From assembly GCA_948469375.1 (NCBI GenBank), contig CAOKLO010000016.1:1-59303 (forward strand): 59,303 bases of DNA, in the 5' to 3' direction. This stretch comes from an uncultured bacterium. Its GTDB lineage: Bacteria; Bacillota; Clostridia; Oscillospirales; Oscillospiraceae. The notes under the pieces are model-generated. The model saw nothing but the letters and a program-made list of their open reading frames with translations, was not told where the DNA came from and made no database searches. Below, in pieces: positions 35,213 through 43,420 of this stretch (the stretch's first letter is position 1; each line of letters opens with the position of its first letter). A program made the translations under genes and the position numbers.

Positions 35213-35878
35213 TTAGTAGCCCTGCGCCTGCTGTCCCTTCACCAGCTTGACGATACGGCTGGTGCCCAGGCGGTCCGCGCCCAAAGCCTGGAAGTCCGCC
35301 GCGTCCTGGAGGCTGGAGATCCCCCCCGCCGCCTTGATTCTCACGTGGGAAGCCACGTTGGCCTTGAACAGGGCCACGTCCTCCCGGGTAGCCCCGGCGG
35401 TGGAAAAGCCGGTGGAGGTCTTGATATAGTCCGCGCCACTTTCCGACACAACCCGGCACATACGCACCTTCTCCTCCTCGGTGAGCAGGCAGGTCTCGAT
35501 GATGACCTTCAGCACCAGCTCTCCGCAGGCGGCCTTGACGGCTTTGATCTCGGCCAGCAGGTCGTCCCACCGGCCGTCCTTGGCCCAGCCGATATTGATG
35601 ACCATGTCGATCTCCTTCGCCCCATTGGCGATGGCGTCCTTGGCCTCGAACACCTTGACGGCGGTGGTGGAATAGCCGTTGGGAAAGCCGATGACGGTGC
35701 ACACGGGGAGCTTGTCCTCCAGGTATTCCGCCGCCTGCTTTACATAGCTGGCCGGGATGCACACACTGGCACAGCCGTAGGCGGCTCCGTCGTCACAGAT
35801 CTGCTTGATCTCCTCCCAGGTGGCGGTCTGGGTGAGCAGAGTGTGGTCTACCGCCGCTAAAATGGCCTTATTGTCCAC
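35213..35878 (-). CDS. deoC: Deoxyribose-phosphate aldolase
   Basis: Splits 2-deoxyribose-5-phosphate into acetaldehyde and glyceraldehyde-3-phosphate in deoxynucleoside breakdown. Schiff-base lysine Lys153 lies in YIKTSTGF; Asp91 in EIDMVINIG and the [10 protein letters not shown] strand are the other hallmarks. The longer frame begins at 35938 but GAGGTGATTCC precedes a GTG at 35878, giving 221 aa, the usual length. It is upstream of the nucleoside importer in the same direction, separated by about 190 bases that include that operon's promoter, so uptake and catabolism of deoxynucleosides are linked by position. Confidence 0.95.
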   Translation of the reverse strand: MDNKAILAAVDHTLLTQTATWEEIKQICDDGAAYGCASVCIPASYVKQAAEYLEDKLPVCTVIGFPNGYSTTAVKVFEAKDAIANGAKEIDMVINIGWAKDGRWDDLLAEIKAVKAACGELVLKVIIETCLLTEEEKVRMCRVVSESGADYIKTSTGFSTAGATREDVALFKANVASHVRIKAAGGISSLQDAADFQALGADRLGTSRIVKLVKGQQAQGY

Positions 35879-35991
35879 TGGAATCACCTCATTATAATAG
35901 TATAGCTTTATTGTACTATGGACAGGCTGAAAAAGCAAGGTTCTCCCTTGTTTTGACGCTAATTTGATTTACGCAACCGCCAGTTGTCAAA

Positions 35992-36049
35992 TTGGACACT
36001 GTTTTTGGTTGCCATATCCACTGGTTTTTGCTAAGATAAAGCTGTCCAA
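35992..36049 (+). promoter_or_regulatory. Promoter flanked by an inverted repeat (XRE gene at 36086)
   Basis: TTGCCA (36009-36014) and TAAGAT (36032-36037, with TG before it) are 17 bases apart. TTGGACA (35992-35998) and its complement TGTCCAA (36043-36049) bracket the promoter, a layout that fits an operator for the regulator itself. Confidence 0.55.
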
Positions 36050-36085
36050 AGGCGCCGGACAGTTTTTCTTTGGAGGTATCGCAAT

Positions 36086-36871
36086 ATGGATTTTCGAGAG
36101 CGCTTGTTTGACCTGCGCCGTCAGGCCGGACTGAGTCAAGAGGAGCTGGCCAACCTGGTGGGAGTCACCCGGCAGGCAGTGCAGAAGTGGGAATCGGGCA
36201 CGTCCCGCCCGGATATGGACAACCTGGTGTCCCTGGCGGAGTATTTCAATGTATCCCTAGACTATCTGATCGCAGGCAGGGAACCCACTTCCCCGTCCGC
36301 GCCCACCATCATCAACAACTACTATAATGAAGAAGCGCCGGCGCATTATGAATACAAAAGCAAACGCACCCTGTTCGGCCTGCCGCTGGTCCATATCAAC
36401 TGCGGCTTTAGCCGCAATCATTGGGCCCGGGGAATCATCGCCATCGGCAACGTCGCCACAGGGTTCGTCGCTCTGGGCGGCATAGCCTTTGGCCTGTTCA
36501 CCTTGGGCGGCATCGGTGTCGGGCTGCTGCTGGCTCTGGGGGCCATATCCATCGGCGCAGTCTCCATTGGCGGAATCGCAGTGGGATTGCTGGTCTGGGG
36601 CGGAATTGCGCTGGGCTGGCTGGCCGTAGGCGGTATGTCCTTGGGCGTATATGCCGCCGGAGGCGCGGCGGTGGGTTCTCAGGTTGCTGTGGGCGCAGCT
36701 GCGGCATCTCAACGGCTAGCCATTGGGATGGACGCCGAGGGCGCTCAGGCCATCCTGGTCCCATTGGAGGGGCTGAAGCCCCTCCAACTGGCTAAGGCCT
36801 GCGCCGCCATCGACGCCGCCTGCGCGGGTGCGCCTGGCTTTGTCCCCTGGCTGTTAAAGCTGTTCCTCTGA
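36086..36871 (+). CDS. XRE regulator with glycine-rich hydrophobic repeat domain
   Basis: 261 aa. Residues 4-60 are a helix-turn-helix of the Cro/CI type (LRRQAGLSQEELANLVGVTRQAVQKWE, then NLVSLAEYFNVSLDYLI). A spacer with many Asn/Glu/Tyr follows, then a domain of roughly 115 residues (about 115-230) made of short repeats of the form xGGIAxGLL or xGAISIG, small and hydrophobic throughout. Such repeats suggest membrane association or a glycine-zipper/beta-solenoid structure. The C-terminus is an ordinary helix. Function unknown; perhaps a membrane-tethered regulator. A TTTGGAGGTATCG site precedes the ATG. Confidence 0.8.
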   Translation: MDFRERLFDLRRQAGLSQEELANLVGVTRQAVQKWESGTSRPDMDNLVSLAEYFNVSLDYLIAGREPTSPSAPTIINNYYNEEAPAHYEYKSKRTLFGLPLVHINCGFSRNHWARGIIAIGNVATGFVALGGIAFGLFTLGGIGVGLLLALGAISIGAVSIGGIAVGLLVWGGIALGWLAVGGMSLGVYAAGGAAVGSQVAVGAAAASQRLAIGMDAEGAQAILVPLEGLKPLQLAKACAAIDAACAGAPGFVPWLLKLFL

Positions 36872-36958
36872 TAAAAAATACGGCGGGTCCAGTCGGGCCC
36901 GCTGAATTTTTATTATTATAGTTCAACATTTGGTTGATTTTTGGCAACAATGCCGTTA

Positions 36959-36987
36959 TTGAATTCAACCATTGTTTTTGCTATCAT
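36959..36987 (+). promoter_or_regulatory. Promoter of the second XRE gene
   Basis: TTGAAT (36959-36964), 17-base spacer, TATCAT (36982-36987) with TG before it. GGTTGA (36932-36937) and TCAACC (36965-36970) form an inverted repeat that could be an operator. Confidence 0.6.
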
Positions 36988-37016
36988 ACAACCATTAAGC
37001 GAAACGAGGTGCTTTT

Positions 37017-37919
37017 ATGGCAAATGTGTTGAGTGAACGCATCGCAGAGCTGCGCCGCGAGCGCGGATTCACCCAGGAGCAGCTGGGCCAGCTAGTGGGC
37101 GTGTCCGCCCAGGCGGTGAGCAAATGGGAAAAGGGCGGCGCGCCGGATGTGGAGCTCCTCCCCGCCCTGGCCGACCGGCTGGGGGTGACCATCGACGGCC
37201 TCTTCGACCGGGAGTGCGGCGAAACTGTGGATGTTCAAAAGGTCGTTGGCCGCTGGCTTCTCTCCCTTCCCGATGAAACGCGGCTGAGCCAGGTCTGCCG
37301 TTTGCTCTGGGGGGCGTTCGGCGGCATTTTCGGCGGCAAGGTGGAGATGCCCAGGGTGGACTACCTGGATCACGGCGAGCACTATCTGGATCTGGAGGAC
37401 AACCATGGCCTGAAGAACAAGCTGATGCTCAGCCAGATTCGGATGGGCGGCGGAATCATGCTGGACCTGCACGCGGAGGATTTCTCCTTCGCCACCATTT
37501 GGCCGGAGCCCCAGGAGGGCTACGCCGCCTACTTCGCCCCAAAAGACCAATACCGCCGCCTGTTCGAGGTATTGGTCAAGCCGGGCTGTTTGGAGCTGTT
37601 GGAATATATGTACAGCCGGAAGAGGCATTTTTACATTCCCAATGCGATGGCCGCCCCGCTGGGCCTGCCCTGCGGGCAGGTTGAATCCCTCATGGAGGAA
37701 CTGAGCCGGCTCGCCATCCTGGATTCAATGGAATTGGAGCTGGAAAACGGAATGGTGAAGGCCTACTCCACCTATGAGGACGGGGCGTTCGTCCCCTTCT
37801 TCTATATGGCCCGGTGCTTAATGCAGGCGGGGCTGAATATGATAAACCTGTTTGACCGAAACGACCCCATTCTGCGGGGCGCAAGCTGGAAGGATTCGGA
37901 GGAAAGCGATCATGAATAA
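37017..37919 (+). CDS. XRE-family regulator coupled to an ABC exporter
   Basis: 300 aa. Residues 6-65 form the helix-turn-helix (IAELRRERGFTQEQLGQLVGVSAQAVSKWE), the rest (about 75-300) is a domain with alternating helices and strands and segments like YLDLEDNHGLKNK and LMEELSRLAIL that I do not recognise. The stop overlaps the start of the ABC transporter gene by about 8 bases, so the regulator and exporter are co-translated. The regulator could sense a compound that the exporter removes, but this is inference. Confidence 0.8.
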   Translation: MANVLSERIAELRRERGFTQEQLGQLVGVSAQAVSKWEKGGAPDVELLPALADRLGVTIDGLFDRECGETVDVQKVVGRWLLSLPDETRLSQVCRLLWGAFGGIFGGKVEMPRVDYLDHGEHYLDLEDNHGLKNKLMLSQIRMGGGIMLDLHAEDFSFATIWPEPQEGYAAYFAPKDQYRRLFEVLVKPGCLELLEYMYSRKRHFYIPNAMAAPLGLPCGQVESLMEELSRLAILDSMELELENGMVKAYSTYEDGAFVPFFYMARCLMQAGLNMINLFDRNDPILRGASWKDSEESDHE

Positions 37920-39624
37920 GAGAACACCCTCCGCCCAAGCCTATTTCCGGGCCTTTTATCAGGGCGGCAAGCTGCTGTTTACGGCGGCTCTCCTCACGTC
38001 GGCACTCATGGTGCTTATGCACCTTATGGCGTCCTGGATGCTGGGCGAAATCATCGATATCATCGCGCTGGAGGATCTGGACCGGCTGTGGAACCTATTA
38101 AAGCTGACGGCAGTTTTCTGCGCCGTTTTCTTTGGGGTACAGCTGTGCAATGCCCGAACACGGTCCGCGTTCATCCGGCAGGCGCTGACCGGGTATAAGT
38201 CTCTGGCCTTTTCCCGCCTGTCTCAAAAGAGAATCAGCGCCTTTTCCCAGGAGAGCACGGGCCGATATCTGTCCATCCTGACCAATGACGTGAATACCCT
38301 TGAGGAAAACTACCTGAATCACTTTTTTGACCTGGTATTTCACGGTGTTATGTTTATCTCTACCCTGATTATGATGTTTTGGTTCAGCCCTACCCTGACC
38401 ATTGCCGCGATTCTCCTGTGCCTGCTGCCTCTGGCCACGGCACTGCTCATGGGCCAGCCGCTGGCTGCGCTGGAAAAGACCGTCAGCGACCAAAACGAGG
38501 GCTTTGTGGCCCGAGTCAAGGACCTGCTCAACGGTTTTTCCGTCCTCAAAAGCTTCAAAGCGGAGGCGGAGGCCCAAAAGCTTTTCTCCGCAGCCAGCCT
38601 GTCCGCAGAGGACGCCAAGCGGAACCGGCGCTGGTATGAGGGTCTGCTCACCTCTGTCGTCAGCGGCTTCAGCTTTATCATGCAGTTCGGCGTATTTTTC
38701 ATCGGCGCGTACCTGGCCATTCGCGGGGACATCACCGCCGGAACGGTGATGATTTTCCTGAACCTCTGCAACGGCCTCCTCTCCCCCATTCAGACCGTTC
38801 CGAAATACTGGGCCAGCCGCAAGGCCGCTGCCGGGCTGGTGGAAAAGCTGGCCCAGGTCACCGAGGAGAATGCCGGTCGGACCGGCGAGCCCATCCCCCC
38901 CGTCCTCAGCGACAGCATTTGCCTGGAGCATGTCACCTTCGGCTATGAACCGGACCAGCCCGTCCTCAAGGACCTGTCCCTCCGGCTGGAGCCGGGGAAA
39001 AAATATGCCCTGGTAGGCGGCTCCGGCTCGGGCAAGTCCACCCTGCTGAACCTGCTCATGGGGGCCTATGACGGATACCACGGCTCCATTGCCATCGACA
39101 GTCGGGAACTGCGGGAGGTTGACCCGGACAGTCTCTATGACCTGACGAGTCTCATCGGCCAGGACGTGTTTCTGTTTGACGACACCATCCGAAACAACAT
39201 CACCATGTTCCGGAATTTCCCAGACTCTTTGGTATCAGAAGCTGTGAAGTGTTCCGGCTTGTCAGGGCTTTTATCCCAGCGGGGAGAAAACTACCGATGC
39301 GGCGAAAATGGCGCTGATCTGTCCGGCGGGGAGCGCCAGCGGGTATCCATCGCCCGGTGTCTGCTCCGGGAAACGCCGGTGCTTCTGTTGGACGAGGCCA
39401 CCGCCGCTCTGGACAATCAGACCGCCTTTGCCGTCACCGACGCCATTCTGCATCTGGACGGGCTCACCCGGCTGGTGGTCACCCACCGGCTGGAAGCCGC
39501 GTTGATGGAGCAATACGACGAGATCGTGGTCCTCCGGGACGGCCGAGTCCGCGAGCAAGGCACCTTCAGCCAGCTGATGGAGCAAAAAGGTTACTTCTAT
39601 TCCCTGTTTACCCTGGCAGGGTAG
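37912..39624 (+). CDS. ABC exporter, fused membrane and ATPase domains
   Basis: 570 aa half-exporter. About six transmembrane segments lie in the first 300 residues (FTAALLTSALMVLMHLM, LTAVFCAVFFGVQLC, FDLVFHGVMFISTLIMMFW, LTIAAILLCLLPLATALL and others), with loop segments like FSRLSQKRISAFSQESTGR. The nucleotide domain has Walker A GGSGSGKST (Lys375), Q-loop SLIGQDVF, signature LSGGERQR and Walker B VLLLDEATAAL, then the switch VVTHRLE. Homodimer or partner is unknown. The ATG at 37912 is preceded by GGAGGAAAG; the longer frame start is not. Substrate cannot be predicted (peptide or lipid-like compounds are exported by such proteins). Confidence 0.93.
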   Translation: MNKRTPSAQAYFRAFYQGGKLLFTAALLTSALMVLMHLMASWMLGEIIDIIALEDLDRLWNLLKLTAVFCAVFFGVQLCNARTRSAFIRQALTGYKSLAFSRLSQKRISAFSQESTGRYLSILTNDVNTLEENYLNHFFDLVFHGVMFISTLIMMFWFSPTLTIAAILLCLLPLATALLMGQPLAALEKTVSDQNEGFVARVKDLLNGFSVLKSFKAEAEAQKLFSAASLSAEDAKRNRRWYEGLLTSVVSGFSFIMQFGVFFIGAYLAIRGDITAGTVMIFLNLCNGLLSPIQTVPKYWASRKAAAGLVEKLAQVTEENAGRTGEPIPPVLSDSICLEHVTFGYEPDQPVLKDLSLRLEPGKKYALVGGSGSGKSTLLNLLMGAYDGYHGSIAIDSRELREVDPDSLYDLTSLIGQDVFLFDDTIRNNITMFRNFPDSLVSEAVKCSGLSGLLSQRGENYRCGENGADLSGGERQRVSIARCLLRETPVLLLDEATAALDNQTAFAVTDAILHLDGLTRLVVTHRLEAALMEQYDEIVVLRDGRVREQGTFSQLMEQKGYFYSLFTLAG

Positions 39625-39627
39625 GCA

Positions 39628-39660
39628 AAGCCCTCCGGTGATACCGGAGGGCTTATTTTA
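39628..39660. terminator. Bidirectional terminator between the ABC exporter and DUF362 genes
   Basis: AAGCCCTCCGGT and ACCGGAGGGCTT pair around a 3-base loop; ATTTTA follows on the plus strand. Confidence 0.82.
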
Positions 39661-40809
39661 TCGGTCCAGCAGTCTCGCAACAGTTGTGCGGCGCACCTTC
39701 ATTGCACTTTTGGGGCAAAACTCCTGACAGCAGAAGCAGCGAATACATTTTTTGCGGTTGATGCCCGGCTTGCCGCCCTTCAATGTGATGGCGTCGGCGG
39801 GACACACTTCCCGGCACACGCCGCATCCCACGCATTCAGCGGATTTGACCTGGGGCCGTTGGGTCAACAGCTTCTCCATAATCACTCCTTTCATCCGCTT
39901 GCGCAGGCTTGTTCCATCTCCCCGAAACAGGTGACTGTTGCTAGTGGCAATGCGCTGAAAATCCGAAATCGCAAAGGCGGCGGGGTCGCCCTCCACCGTC
40001 AGCTCCGCCGCTGACGGCGGAATCAGTCCCCGTTCCAGCGCCGCTTCCAGGGTGGGCACCTCCTCCCGTTTCAGCCCGATCAGTCCGGCACACACCAGAT
40101 CCACCTTGTGGGGGCTGTCTCCCGCCAGCAGCGCCCCCATGTGCCGGGGCGTGCCTCCGGTGGGGCCGTTGCCCTCCATACACTCCACCGCGTCTACGAT
40201 GGTGAGTTGCGGCTTGAAATACTCGTTCAAATCCACAATCATCCGGGCAAAATCCCTCGGGTCCGGGTAGCGGAAATGGCTCTCCGGCTTCACCGTGCCC
40301 GGGATACTCCCGAACATATTTTTTGCCCCGCAGGTCATAGCCATCATACCGTGAGTTTTCAGCTTACAGAAATCAATGATGGCGTCCGCTCCATCCAAAT
40401 AAGACGTGTAGCGAAACTGACGGCATACCTTTCCCTCTGGAAACCGCGCCTCACTCTCCGCAAAATTCTGATTCAGCCGTCCGCCGCATTGCTCTACCGC
40501 CTTCATCCCTGCAGCGGCGTATACTTTATTCACAAAGGCGGCATTGTACAGCCCGCCGGGGCTGTCCCCCACCACCACGTCCGCCCCCTGCTCCACAAGC
40601 ATCCGTATCAGCGAACACAGCAAGCCGGGATGGGTCGTTGCCGCCTGCTCCGGCTTGGCGGAGGTCACCAAATTCACCTTGATGACAATTCTCATCCCCG
40701 TACCTACCCACTCCAGCCCGCCCAGCGGTTCCAGCACCCGCTCCAGCGCGGTCCTGGTCTCTCCCTCCGAATAATCCGCGCAAGGCACAATTACCACATC
40801 AGGCTTCAT
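39658..40809 (-). CDS. DUF362 protein with two 4Fe-4S clusters
   Basis: 383 aa. The DUF362 domain (about 1-300) has VNLVTSAKPEQAATTHPG, VVGDSPGG and KTHGMMAMTCGAKNMFGSIPG; the C-terminal ferredoxin-like part has two clusters, CVGCGVCREVCP and CIRCFCCQEFCP. DUF362-Fe-S proteins are common in anaerobes and are thought to take part in electron transfer, but their reaction is not known. The ATG at 40809 (MKPDVVIVP) has GAGGTG at a proper distance, unlike the earlier ATG at 40818. It is a single gene between terminators. Confidence 0.88.
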   Translation of the reverse strand: MKPDVVIVPCADYSEGETRTALERVLEPLGGLEWVGTGMRIVIKVNLVTSAKPEQAATTHPGLLCSLIRMLVEQGADVVVGDSPGGLYNAAFVNKVYAAAGMKAVEQCGGRLNQNFAESEARFPEGKVCRQFRYTSYLDGADAIIDFCKLKTHGMMAMTCGAKNMFGSIPGTVKPESHFRYPDPRDFARMIVDLNEYFKPQLTIVDAVECMEGNGPTGGTPRHMGALLAGDSPHKVDLVCAGLIGLKREEVPTLEAALERGLIPPSAAELTVEGDPAAFAISDFQRIATSNSHLFRGDGTSLRKRMKGVIMEKLLTQRPQVKSAECVGCGVCREVCPADAITLKGGKPGINRKKCIRCFCCQEFCPKSAMKVRRTTVARLLDR

Positions 40810-40833
40810 CGCATTCACCTCTGATTGAAAAAG

Positions 40834-40862
40834 GCTGCCGCATCTGCGACAGCCTTTTCAGA
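40834..40862 (-). terminator. Terminator of the ispH/rpsA operon
   Basis: A GC-rich stem (AAGGCTGTCGC with GCGGCAGCCTT) is followed by TTTTTC on the minus strand, 16 bases after the ispH-rpsA stop. Confidence 0.85.
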
Positions 40863-40877
40863 AATCCAATTGGGAGC

Positions 40878-42827
40878 TTACTCCTCCACGGACTCCTCGT
40901 CCTCGTTGTCCACAGAGGCAGACTCCAGCAGGGCGCGGATGGACAGGGAAACCTTCTTGTTCTCCTCGTCAATGGCGGTGATCTTAGCGTCCACAGTGTC
41001 GCCCTCGCTCACCACATCGCCGGGCTTCTCCACCCGGTGATCAGCCAGCTGGGAGATATGGATCAGGCCGTCCACACCGGGAACAATTTCGGCGAAAGCG
41101 CCGAAGGTCATCAGCTTGACCACGCGCACCGAGGCCACATCGCCCACGGAATACTTTTCGCTGAACACAGTCCAGGGCTCCTGGCTGTGGTCCTTCACAC
41201 CCAGGGAAATCTTCTTCTTCTCCGGGTCAAAGGAAATGACGTACACCTCGATGGGATCACCCACAGAGACCACCTCGGAGGGAGTCTTGATGCGGGACCA
41301 GGACAGCTCGGAGATGTGAACCATGCCGTCCACGCCGCCAATGTCCACAAAAGCGCCGTAAGAGGTCAGGCTCTTGACGGTGCCGCTGTAGCGCTTGCCC
41401 ACCTCAATGTTTTCCCAGATGGCGGCGGCAGCGGCGGCGCGGGCCTCAGCAGCCACGGCCCGGATGGAGCCCACCACCCGGCGGCGGGCTCGGTTCACCT
41501 CAGTGATGCGCAGCTGCACACGGGTCTTGACCATCTCGGACAGGTCAGCCCCGCGGGGCTTGCCGGACTGAGAGGCGGGGATAAACACGCGGATACCTTT
41601 GACATTGGCCACCAGACCGCCCTTGTTCTCCTCAGTGATAATGCCCTCCAGAACGTCCTTGTTCTCCACGGCATTCTCGACGGTCTCCCAGTTCTTGTCG
41701 GCGTCCAGGCGCTTCTTGGACAGCTTGACCACGCAATCGCGGTCGCTGACCAGCATAACGATGGCCTCAATCTCCTCGCCCACCTTAGCCAGGTCCTCCA
41801 CCTTCACGTCTGGGTCGTCGCTCAGCTCGGACAGGGGGATGGTGCCGGGATACTTGACGCCCAGCTCCACCTGCACTTCAGTCGGCGTAATGGCCGCGAC
41901 TGTTCCAGTGACCCGATCCCCCGTATTCAAAATTTTGAACGACTCCTCCAGCATCTCCGCGAAGGACTGTTCAATCTCCATAATTTCATCGCTCATTTTG
42001 TTGCTGACCTCCTTTATTATCCACTCCGGCGTGGATGCGCCGGCAGTGATTCCAAGCGTGCCGACCTGGCGGAACTGTTCCCGGTCAATGCCTGTTCCCC
42101 GCTCCGTCTGTATTACCACCGGACATTGGCCGATGCACAGCTGAGTCAGCCTCCTGGTGTTGGAGCTTTTCGGGTCGCCAATGACAATCATGGCCCCGCA
42201 TTGAGCGGCTAGTTCCAGCGCTTCAGATTGCCGCCTGGACGTAGCATTACATATTGTATCAAAAAATTCCGCGTTTGTACACACTTTTTTTGCGTTTTCC
42301 ACGATTTTTTCCCAATTCGCCAAAATGGCCGTGGTTTGGGACACGAAAGTCAGGGGTTGTTCGGAAAAATCCGACACTTTTTTCATGATTTGTTCCAATT
42401 CATCCCATCCGGAAACCACTTTTCCCCGCCGGGTGCACCCCAGAATTCCCAAAATCTCCGGGTGGTCCGCCTCCCCGACGACCACTGGAATTCGACCTTG
42501 GGCCTCTGCGTCCCGCACAATATCGTGAATGCGTGTGACATTAGGACAGGTGGCGTCCAGCACTTGACAGCCCCGGGCCGTTAGCGCCTCGTATACCCCG
42601 TCCGGCTCTCCGTGGGCCCGGATCAGAACGGAAGAGCCCTTTGGAGCCTCCTCTGGCGCGGAGATGGTCACCGCCCCCATCTCCTCCAGCCGCCGGATTA
42701 CATGGTCGTTATGGGTGATGTGGCCCAATAGAAATACGGGCCCCTGCGCGGCAGCCCTTTCCGCCATCTCCACCGCCCGGCGCACCCCGTAGCAAAACCC
42801 GGCGCTTTTTGCCACCCGGACGATCAT
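40878..42827 (-). CDS. ispH: Fusion of IspH and ribosomal-protein-S1-like domains
   Basis: 649 aa. Residues 1 to about 280 are 4-hydroxy-3-methylbut-2-enyl diphosphate reductase, the last step of the MEP isoprenoid pathway; cysteines 12 (AGFCYG), 94 (DATCPNV) and 193 (TICNATSRRQ) bind the Fe-S cluster. A linker with acidic residues leads to four S1 RNA-binding domains (starting near 303, 388, 475 and 560), with the typical VGxxxxGxVxxxxxYGAFVD sequence in the third. This fusion is known in many Clostridia and replaces a separate rpsA; the two activities may be coordinated. It overlaps plsC by 4 bases. Confidence 0.95.
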   Translation of the reverse strand: MIVRVAKSAGFCYGVRRAVEMAERAAAQGPVFLLGHITHNDHVIRRLEEMGAVTISAPEEAPKGSSVLIRAHGEPDGVYEALTARGCQVLDATCPNVTRIHDIVRDAEAQGRIPVVVGEADHPEILGILGCTRRGKVVSGWDELEQIMKKVSDFSEQPLTFVSQTTAILANWEKIVENAKKVCTNAEFFDTICNATSRRQSEALELAAQCGAMIVIGDPKSSNTRRLTQLCIGQCPVVIQTERGTGIDREQFRQVGTLGITAGASTPEWIIKEVSNKMSDEIMEIEQSFAEMLEESFKILNTGDRVTGTVAAITPTEVQVELGVKYPGTIPLSELSDDPDVKVEDLAKVGEEIEAIVMLVSDRDCVVKLSKKRLDADKNWETVENAVENKDVLEGIITEENKGGLVANVKGIRVFIPASQSGKPRGADLSEMVKTRVQLRITEVNRARRRVVGSIRAVAAEARAAAAAAIWENIEVGKRYSGTVKSLTSYGAFVDIGGVDGMVHISELSWSRIKTPSEVVSVGDPIEVYVISFDPEKKKISLGVKDHSQEPWTVFSEKYSVGDVASVRVVKLMTFGAFAEIVPGVDGLIHISQLADHRVEKPGDVVSEGDTVDAKITAIDEENKKVSLSIRALLESASVDNEDEESVEE

Positions 42828-43420
42828 ACCGCCTGCTCTCCCAGCGCCTTGATCCCTGCCAGCAGCTCGTCGGCAATGCGCTGGTAGTCGTCGGCGGAAG
42901 GCTTGCGTCCCTCAAACTTCGGGTGATAAGGCTCGCCAAACACCACTGCGGTTTTGCGAAAGCGCCGCTTTTGAGGCGAGATGTACACCGGGACCAGGGG
43001 TGTTCCGGTGCGGGTGGCAAACATGGCCGCGCCGGTGTGCGCCTGTGAATCCTCCCCATCCTTCACCCGGGTTCCCTCGGGGAACATGAGCAGCTTTTCC
43101 CCTTTTTTCAAAACCCGTAGACACTCCTTTACCGCACCCATGTCAGATTTGCCCCGGTTCACACCGATGATTCCCGCTTTTTTCAGCAGAAAACCAATCA
43201 CCGGCCATTTCATAATCTCCGCTTTTGCCATGACGTGGGTCTGCCGCCTGCCGCTCATTGCGCATACCACATACAGCGGGTCGCCCAAGGTGGTGTGGTT
43301 GCCGCAGATCACAGCCCCTCCCTCCGGGATGTTTTCCGCTCCAATCGCCTTCCAGGGATGGAAAAGCTTCATAAAAATCCAAATAATGGGATAGATCACA
43401 GCATATACCTTATTACTCAT
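42824..43420 (-). CDS. plsC: 1-acyl-sn-glycerol-3-phosphate acyltransferase PlsC
   Basis: Makes phosphatidic acid from lysophosphatidic acid at the membrane. The catalytic HxxxxD is in CGNHTTLGDPL; FPEGTR in LLMFPEGTRVKDG binds glycerol-3-phosphate; one hydrophobic helix precedes the catalytic domain. 198 aa is typical. It overlaps cmk by 8 bases and ispH by 4. A partner, plsX, is elsewhere in this window (52.3 kb). Confidence 0.95.
   Translation of the reverse strand: MSNKVYAVIYPIIWIFMKLFHPWKAIGAENIPEGGAVICGNHTTLGDPLYVVCAMSGRRQTHVMAKAEIMKWPVIGFLLKKAGIIGVNRGKSDMGAVKECLRVLKKGEKLLMFPEGTRVKDGEDSQAHTGAAMFATRTGTPLVPVYISPQKRRFRKTAVVFGEPYHPKFEGRKPSADDYQRIADELLAGIKALGEQAV

Noticed and set aside
36086-37919. 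Toxin-antitoxin system formed by the two XRE genes
   Set aside because: Both proteins are too long and neither neighbour resembles a known toxin; the second XRE gene is coupled to an ABC exporter instead.
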